64,000 nucleotides of DNA from the NCBI RefSeq assembly GCF_022606355.1, contig NZ_JAHHZQ010000002.1, forward strand, positions 682,001 to 746,000, read 5' to 3'. Under the pieces are notes generated by a model. That model had not been told where the DNA came from. It saw only the letters and a program-made list of their open reading frames with translations, and made no database searches. Positions within the stretch are counted from its first letter, which is position 1, and every line of letters begins with the position of its first letter. Of the stretch, positions 58,492 through 64,000 are shown in pieces. The position numbers were made by a program, and so were the translations under genes. Source of the stretch: Leifsonia shinshuensis (GTDB lineage Bacteria > Actinomycetota > Actinomycetes > Actinomycetales > Microbacteriaceae).

Positions 58492-60267
58492 TCACGAGGC
58501 ATCGCGGCGCAGCGGGTCGGGGCTCGGCACGCTCTCCAGCAGCCTCCGCGTGTACTCCTGGCGCGGATCGTTCACGATCTGCCACGGGTCGCCCTGCTCG
58601 ACGATCCGCCCCGCGCGCATCACGACGATGCGGTCGGCGTAGGCGGCCGCCGTCGACAGGTCGTGCGTGATCATCAGGATGCCCATGCGGTGTTCGCGGC
58701 GCAGCCGGTCGAGAAGCTGCAGCACCCCCGTGCGCACCGAGACGTCGAGCATCGACACCGGCTCGTCCGCGAGCAGGAGGCGCGGGCGCAGCACGAGGCT
58801 GGCCGCGATCGCCACGCGCTGCCGCTGGCCTCCGGACAGCTCGTGCGGGAACCGGGTCGCGTACACCTCCGGGTCGAGCCCGACGTCGAGCAGCGCCTCC
58901 GCGATCAACGCCCGGCGCTCGGCGTTCGACGAGCCGATGCGGTGCACCTGCAGTGGTTCCATGACGAGGTCCTGGATGCGGAGGTGCCCGTCGAGAGCCT
59001 CGTACGGGTCCTGATAGATCAGCTGCACGTCCCGGCGCAGCGGCCGCCACTGGCGCGGCGACAGGCCGGTGACCTCCGTGCCGTCGATGCGGATGGAGCC
59101 GGAGGTCGCCGGCTGCATCCCCACCACCGCCTGCAGGGTCGTGGTCTTGCCGCAGCCCGACTGCCCGACCAGGGCGACCAGTTCGCCCTCGCGGACGACC
59201 AGGTCGATGCCGGCGACGGCCGCGGCGGGGGCCGTGGTGGAGTCCTCGTCGGCGTCGGTGAGGGCGATCACCGTCTCATCGTCGGACCGGAGCCGCCCGG
59301 TCGCGATGCCCTCCGTCGGCGTCGCGATCGGCGTCGGAGCCGGATCGGTGAAGTCGATCGCGCCGGGCACCGCACCGCGCCGCGCGCGCCGTGCCTTCTG
59401 CCCGTAGACCACGCGGAGGTCGCGCACCTGCAGCAGGTCGGCTCCGTCGGCGGTGCGGTCGACCTCCGGTACGTCGTAGAGGTTGGGCGTCGCCTCGAAC
59501 AGCTCGCGGGTGTACGGGTGCTTCGGCCGGCGGTAGAGGTCGTCGACGTCCCCCTCCTCGACGATCTCGCCCTCGCGCATCACCGCCGCTCTGGTGCACG
59601 CCTGCGCGACCACGCCGAGGTCGTGGGTGACCAGCACGAGGGCGAGGTTCAGATCGCGGGAGAGTCGAACGAGGAGCTGGAGGATCTGGTCCTGCACCAC
59701 GACGTCGAGCGCGGTCGTCGGCTCGTCGGCCAGCAGCACCCGCGGCTCGCACGACAGCGCCATCGCGATGACGGCGCGCTGCTTCATGCCGCCGGAGAGC
59801 TGGTGAGGGTAGCGGGCGTCGGTGCCGTCGGGGAGGCCGACCTGGCGCAGCAGTTCGCGGGTGCGCGCCACGGCCGCCTTGCCGGTCGCGACCTTGTGCA
59901 CTTCCAGCGCCTCGCGGATCTGCCAGCCGACCGTCCGCACCGGGTTGAACGCGCTCATCGCACCCTGGAACACCATCGCGATGTCCGTCCACCTGTGCGA
60001 GCGGATGCCGGCCTCGCCGCGGGCGATCACGTCCTCCCCGCCGACCAGCACCGAACCGGACACCGTCGCGGTCGCGGGCAGCAGGCCCATCGCGGCCAGG
60101 ATCGTCGTCGTCTTGCCGCAGCCCGACTCGCCGACGAGCCCGACGCGCTCGCCCGGTGCCAGCGAGAGGTCGATCCCGCGGAGCGTGTGCACCGGCTCGC
60201 CGCCGCGCCCGTCGCGCGGGTCGAACCAGACGTTGAGATCCCGGATCTCGAGGGCGTTGCCCGTCAT
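58492..60267 (-). CDS. Oligopeptide-type ABC transporter ATPase, fused double NBD
   Basis: A 591-residue protein with two DppD/DppF-like nucleotide-binding domains in tandem. The first has Walker A GESGCGKTTT, signature LSGGMKQRAVIA and Walker B VLLADEPTTALD; the second has GQSGCGKTTT, LSGGQRQRVAIA and LLLADEPVSMLD. A linker of about 70 residues connects them. ATG 60267 overlaps the permease stop (ATGA). It energises the adjacent DppB/DppC-type permeases. Despite the oligopeptide family, the nagB/GntR neighbourhood suggests oligosaccharide or amino-sugar uptake. Confidence 0.93.
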   Translation of the reverse strand: MTGNALEIRDLNVWFDPRDGRGGEPVHTLRGIDLSLAPGERVGLVGESGCGKTTTILAAMGLLPATATVSGSVLVGGEDVIARGEAGIRSHRWTDIAMVFQGAMSAFNPVRTVGWQIREALEVHKVATGKAAVARTRELLRQVGLPDGTDARYPHQLSGGMKQRAVIAMALSCEPRVLLADEPTTALDVVVQDQILQLLVRLSRDLNLALVLVTHDLGVVAQACTRAAVMREGEIVEEGDVDDLYRRPKHPYTRELFEATPNLYDVPEVDRTADGADLLQVRDLRVVYGQKARRARRGAVPGAIDFTDPAPTPIATPTEGIATGRLRSDDETVIALTDADEDSTTAPAAAVAGIDLVVREGELVALVGQSGCGKTTTLQAVVGMQPATSGSIRIDGTEVTGLSPRQWRPLRRDVQLIYQDPYEALDGHLRIQDLVMEPLQVHRIGSSNAERRALIAEALLDVGLDPEVYATRFPHELSGGQRQRVAIAASLVLRPRLLLADEPVSMLDVSVRTGVLQLLDRLRREHRMGILMITHDLSTAAAYADRIVVMRAGRIVEQGDPWQIVNDPRQEYTRRLLESVPSPDPLRRDAS

Positions 60268-61241
60268 AGCGCGTCCTTCCCTCGACCGACGAGCGGTCGC
60301 ATCCGCCAAGTCCTGACCGAGAGGTACGAGGCCCGCAGTCGCGGGTTGAGGGCGTCCTCGATGGCGCTGCCCAGCAGGTAGCAGCCCATGATCAGCAGGG
60401 CCACGGCGATGCCGGCCGGCACGATCGCCCACCACGCGCCGGTGCTGATCGCGTCGCGCTCGAAGGCGTGCTCCATGATCGTGCCCCAGGTGACCGCGGT
60501 GGGGTCGGAGAGCCCGAGGAAGGCGAGCGCCGTCTCGTTGAAGATCGCCAGCGTCACGGCCAGCACGGCGTTCGCGATGAGCAGTGGGCCGAGCTGCGGC
60601 AGGATGTGCCGCACGATCACCCGGGTGCTGCCCGCGCCGATCGATTCGGCGCGCCGGATCGAGACGCGCTCCCGCAGCGTCTTGACTTGAGCGCGCACGA
60701 TGCGCGCGGTGCTCGTCCACATCAGGAAGCCGATGACCAGCACGACGTGCGAGAGGCTCGGCCCCCAGACCGTGGCGACCACGATCATGAGCACGATCTG
60801 CGGGATGACGATGAAGTAGTCGGTGATGCGCATGAGGACCACGTCGGTCCCGCCGCCGAAGTAGCCCGACAGGATGCCGAACAGGGCGCCGATCACGATC
60901 GCGATCACCGCGGCCGTGAATCCCACGATCATCGAGACGCGGCCGCCCAGGAGCACCAGGCTGAGCACGTCGATCCCGCCGTCGTCGCAGCCGAGCCAGT
61001 GCTGGGGCGACGGCGGTGCGAAGACGGCGCAGCTCGGCTCCGTGGTGCTGTAGGGGGCGAGCACGTCGGCCGCGACCGAGAGCACGACGAAGAACGCGAT
61101 GATCACGATGCCCACGATCGCCGGCGCCGTGGTCAGGGAGCGCGCCATCTCGGCCCAGACGCCGCCGCGCGAGTGCGAGCGCGTCTTGGCCTTCGGCGCT
61201 GTCGTGCCGGTCGGAGTTCCCATCGTCGTCTCCTTGGTCAT
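60264..61241 (-). CDS. ABC transporter permease, DppC type
   Basis: A 325-residue permease with a hydrophilic N-terminal tail, a first membrane segment at APAIVGIVIIAFFVVLSVAADV and the binding-protein-dependent permease motif ESIGAGSTRVIVRHILPQLGP. ATG 61241 is chosen since it overlaps the DppB-type stop (ATGA); ATG 61223 is possible. It forms the channel with the DppB-type protein. Confidence 0.92.
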   Translation of the reverse strand: MTKETTMGTPTGTTAPKAKTRSHSRGGVWAEMARSLTTAPAIVGIVIIAFFVVLSVAADVLAPYSTTEPSCAVFAPPSPQHWLGCDDGGIDVLSLVLLGGRVSMIVGFTAAVIAIVIGALFGILSGYFGGGTDVVLMRITDYFIVIPQIVLMIVVATVWGPSLSHVVLVIGFLMWTSTARIVRAQVKTLRERVSIRRAESIGAGSTRVIVRHILPQLGPLLIANAVLAVTLAIFNETALAFLGLSDPTAVTWGTIMEHAFERDAISTGAWWAIVPAGIAVALLIMGCYLLGSAIEDALNPRLRASYLSVRTWRMRPLVGRGKDAL

Positions 61242-62194
61242 CGGGACACCCGGGGGTCGAGGCGGAAGTACACGAGGTCGGCGAGGTAGTTCAGCAGCAC
61301 CACCACGACCGTGATGAAGAGGAAGCCGCCCTGCAGCATCGGGTAGTCGCGCTGCAGGACGGCGTTGTAGAGCGCTCGGCCGATCCCCGGCCAGGAGAAG
61401 ATGACCTCGACGAGGATGGAGCCGCTCACGATCGCGCCGAGTGAGAGCGCGATCTGGGTGATGGTCGGCAGTGCAGCGTTGCGGAACGCGTACGACGAGA
61501 TGATCCGCCGCCGCGGGAGCCCCTTCGCCCGGGCGGTCAGCACGTAGTCGGCGCCCAGCGTCTCGAGCATCGCGGAGCGGACGATGAGTGCGTTCTCGGC
61601 GTAGAGGCTGAGCACCAGGGTGAGCACCGGCAGGATCATGTGCCGCACCGTGTCGACGAACTGATCCCACGGCGACATCCCGATCGCGAACGGGTCGTTC
61701 ATCCCGACCGACGGCAGCACGCCGGCGAACAGGATGAGGATCATCATGCCGAGGAACTGGGTGGGGAACGCGTAGAAGACGACCGCGAGGTTGGTCGAGA
61801 GGTGGTCGCCGATCGTGCCGCGCCGCACGGCCGAGAACACCCCGACGCCGATGCCGAGGACGATCGCGATGACCGTGCCGGCGGTGACCATCGGCAGCGT
61901 GTTCGCGAAGGCCTGCCAGAGGTTCTCGGCCACCGGCTGGCGGTTGGCGAAGGAGACGCCGAGGTTCCCTTGGAACAGCTGCTGCAGGTAGAGCAGATAC
62001 TGGCGCCAGATCGGCTGGTCCAGCCCGAACTCCACCTCGAGCGCGTGCTTGAGCGCCGGTGAGGCGTTGGGCACGCGTGAGATGCGGGTGACGGCATCAC
62101 CCGGTAACACACGGAACAGGACGAAGTTGATCGTCAGCGCGACGAAGATCGTCACGACGGCGAACAGGGAGCGTTTCCAGACGTACCCTCGCAT
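61238..62194 (-). CDS. ABC transporter permease, DppB type
   Basis: A 318-residue permease beginning MRGYVWKRSLFAVVTIFVAL, with the family stretch FVLFRVLPGD near the N-terminus and the cytoplasmic motif RAKGLPRRRIISSYAFRNAALP. ATG 62194 follows GGAAGGAG. It is the first gene of the minus-strand transporter operon and is divergent from the binding-protein gene across 114 bases, so both sides probably share regulation. Confidence 0.92.
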   Translation of the reverse strand: MRGYVWKRSLFAVVTIFVALTINFVLFRVLPGDAVTRISRVPNASPALKHALEVEFGLDQPIWRQYLLYLQQLFQGNLGVSFANRQPVAENLWQAFANTLPMVTAGTVIAIVLGIGVGVFSAVRRGTIGDHLSTNLAVVFYAFPTQFLGMMILILFAGVLPSVGMNDPFAIGMSPWDQFVDTVRHMILPVLTLVLSLYAENALIVRSAMLETLGADYVLTARAKGLPRRRIISSYAFRNAALPTITQIALSLGAIVSGSILVEVIFSWPGIGRALYNAVLQRDYPMLQGGFLFITVVVVLLNYLADLVYFRLDPRVSR

Positions 62195-62308
62195 CCGGTC
62201 TCCTTCCGAAGCTTGACCTCTCGCGGTGGTGGTCATCATACTAAGCGCAACAAGAGTGTGAAACCGAGCACCGGAATCGAAAAAGCGACGCCACGAGGGA
62301 AGGTTTAC

Positions 62309-63952
62309 ATGAAGGTAATACGAGCCCTGGCCGCGGCCGCCGCAGTCGCGGTGACCGCCGGACTGCTGACGGCCTGTTCATCCAGCGGATCGAGCGACAC
62401 GGTGCTGCGCATCGGCGCCAGCGCCACGATCGACTCGCTGAACCCGTTCGTGTCGAGCTCCGACTACAGCAGCGTCGTCTACGAGTACGTCTACCCGCAC
62501 CTCACCGAGTACGACACCAAAGACCTCTCGCTGGTGCCGTCGTTCGCCAGCTCGTGGAAGACGTCGGAGGACGGCAAGACCTGGACGTTCGACACCGTCA
62601 CGGGCGCGAAGTGGTCGGACGGCAAGCCGCTGACCGCCGAGGACGCCGCCTTCACGATGTCGATGATCCTGAAGTACAAAGAGGGGCCGACCGGCCAGCT
62701 CGCCGGGTTCGTCAGCCACATGTCCTCCGCGGTCGCCAGCGACGACCACACGCTCACGGTCACCTACGACCAGCCCGTCGCGAACGTGCTCGCCCAGCTC
62801 CAGCAGCTCCCGATCCTCCCCGAGCACGTCTGGAAGCCGCTGGCCACCGGTGCGGGCAAGGAGATCACCTCCTTCCAGAACGGCACGCCGATGGTCTCGG
62901 GAGGCCCGTTCGAGCTGACCCAGTACAAGAAGGACCAGCTCGCGCTGTTCCAGACCAACCCGAACTGGTGGGGAAAGACCAAGCCCACCATCACGGGATT
63001 CGGCCTGCAGTTCTTCGCCAACGACGACGCGATGGTCACGGCGCTCAAGACCGGCCAGGTCGACATGATCGGCGAGTCGACTCCCGCCACCGCGGTCGCG
63101 TCGCTCAAGAAGGCCGGCCTGGAGGTCGGAACCGCGCCATCGGTCGGGTTCTACGACTTCATCATCAACACCAACCCGAAGAAGAAGAGCCACCCCGAGC
63201 TGCTCGACCCGAAGGTGCGCGAGGCGTTCGAGTACGCGATGGACCGCCAGTCCATGGTCAAGACGGCCTGGCTCGGCCTGGCCACTCCCGGCTCGACGAT
63301 CGTGTCGCCGGCCAGTGGCTGGCACGACGACTCCATCCAGGGGCTGCCGTTCGACATCGCCAAGGCCAACGCGATCCTCGACTCGCTCGGCTACGCGAAG
63401 GGATCCGATGGGATCCGCGTGGCGGACGGCCATCCGATGGCCTACGACGTCATCTTCCCGACCGAGATCAACGGCGCGGGCGACCGCATGTTCCAGATCA
63501 TCCAGAACGGCCTCAAGCAGGCCGGGGTGAAGCTGACCATGCGCAAGATGGACACCGACGCCGCCACCACGGCGATCAACGGGCCTGACAACAAGTACGA
63601 CCAGTTCGATCTCGCGATGTGGGACTGGATCCCGCCGGTCGACCCCGACTTCCAGCTGAGCGTGCTGACCTGTGCGCAGTGGGGCAACAACAACGACAGC
63701 GGGTACTGCAACCCCGCGTACGACGCCCTCTACGCTCAGCAGGCCGTCGCCCCGAACCGGGAGGCCCGCCAGGCGATCATCGACCAGATGCAGAAGCTCG
63801 CGTTCGACGACCGTCCGTACATCGCGCTGGTGAACCAGTACGTCGTCGAGGCGCACTCGCCGAAGTGGACGGGCTTCGAGCTCTCGCCGCTGGTCGGCTC
63901 GGTCAACAACCTGTCGACGCAGACGCTGCTCGGCGTCCACCGGGTCAAGTGA
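62309..63952 (+). CDS. Extracellular solute-binding protein, family 5 (oligopeptide/oligosaccharide type)
   Basis: A 547-residue binding lipoprotein. The signal peptide ends in the lipobox LTAC (about residues 20-23), followed by SSSGSS. Family 5 features include GASATIDSLNPFVSS, GAKWSDGKPLTAEDAAF, GTPMVSGGPFEL and DPKVREAFEYAMDRQSMV. Family 5 members bind peptides but also chitobiose, cellobiose and other oligosaccharides in actinobacteria. The nagB/GntR context favours an amino-sugar ligand. The stop overlaps a possible next start (TGATG). Confidence 0.92.
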   Translation: MKVIRALAAAAAVAVTAGLLTACSSSGSSDTVLRIGASATIDSLNPFVSSSDYSSVVYEYVYPHLTEYDTKDLSLVPSFASSWKTSEDGKTWTFDTVTGAKWSDGKPLTAEDAAFTMSMILKYKEGPTGQLAGFVSHMSSAVASDDHTLTVTYDQPVANVLAQLQQLPILPEHVWKPLATGAGKEITSFQNGTPMVSGGPFELTQYKKDQLALFQTNPNWWGKTKPTITGFGLQFFANDDAMVTALKTGQVDMIGESTPATAVASLKKAGLEVGTAPSVGFYDFIINTNPKKKSHPELLDPKVREAFEYAMDRQSMVKTAWLGLATPGSTIVSPASGWHDDSIQGLPFDIAKANAILDSLGYAKGSDGIRVADGHPMAYDVIFPTEINGAGDRMFQIIQNGLKQAGVKLTMRKMDTDAATTAINGPDNKYDQFDLAMWDWIPPVDPDFQLSVLTCAQWGNNNDSGYCNPAYDALYAQQAVAPNREARQAIIDQMQKLAFDDRPYIALVNQYVVEAHSPKWTGFELSPLVGSVNNLSTQTLLGVHRVK

Positions 63953-64000
63953 TGGGGGCGGCGATCGTCGCCGTCGCCGTCGACGGCATCGCGGCGGCGC
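63952..64000 (+). CDS. Start of a further gene, cut by the window end
   Basis: An ATG at 63952 overlaps the binding-protein stop (TGATG) and the frame MGAAIVAVAVDGIAAA stays open to the window end. It fits the coupled-gene habit of this genome, but 16 codons are too few to name a product. Confidence 0.35.
   Translation, partial: MGAAIVAVAVDGIAAA

Overview
The window looks like a chromosomal segment of a high-GC actinobacterium, most likely of the family Microbacteriaceae (Leifsonia-like). This rests on the strong G/C third-position bias, the many GTG starts with 4-base start/stop overlaps, a PDWY-type cytochrome b, mycothiol-type arsenate reductases, an LAxTG sortase signal and the general gene content. 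The genus is an inference.

Layout. (1) 1-7099: an amino-sugar uptake operon on the minus strand (BadF/NagK-like kinase, lipoprotein binding protein, two permeases, SIS isomerase/deaminase) with its ROK repressor upstream. (2) 7170-14710: HAD phosphatase, NTF2-like protein with an ECF-sigma C-terminal fragment behind it, an orphan cytochrome b that has lost two heme ligands, a DUF2207 membrane protein, a DUF1349 protein and an APC permease. (3) 14835-20154: a LysR regulator divergent from yjbQ, FGGY kinase, TIM-barrel epimerase, triosephosphate-isomerase-like protein and SDR, probably a catabolic route for a small polyol or ketose. (4) 20155-22537: an AT-richer insert next to tRNA-Gly(CCC), bounded by imperfect 21-base inverted repeats, with a decayed zinc-ribbon gene, a decayed Vsr endonuclease and an intact TIR-domain gene with an unrecognised C-terminal half. 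(5) 22761-31658: a LacI regulator with a perfect 20-base operator, a sugar ABC importer without its own ATPase, and four tandem ADP-ribosylglycohydrolase-superfamily genes.

(6) 31698-36741: two quinone oxidoreductase-type dehydrogenases, two TetR regulators, a 2OG-Fe(II) oxygenase and a broken alpha/beta-hydrolase. (7) 36796-39876: an arsenate-detoxification operon (ArsR-ArsC fusion, two further ArsC proteins, thioredoxin reductase) with two matching CATAGA-N6-TCTATG operators. (8) 39924-41127: two small unknown genes. (9) 41199-49454: a complete kdp operon (small ORF, F, A, B, C, D, E) behind an unusual array of CGTTAG motifs. (10) 49516-56816: a large sortase-anchored lamin-tail protein, a fatty acid desaturase, a cold-shock protein with an in-frame upstream reading frame, a VOC protein, a CDF transporter and a CadD-like transporter. 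(11) 56821-64000: nagB, a GntR regulator and an oligopeptide-type ABC importer, probably a second amino-sugar uptake unit.

The stretches that most deserve follow-up are the four-gene ADP-ribosylglycohydrolase operon, the TIR/Vsr/zinc-ribbon insert at the tRNA, and the heme-ligand-deficient cytochrome b. All functional statements come from reading the sequence; no database search was run.
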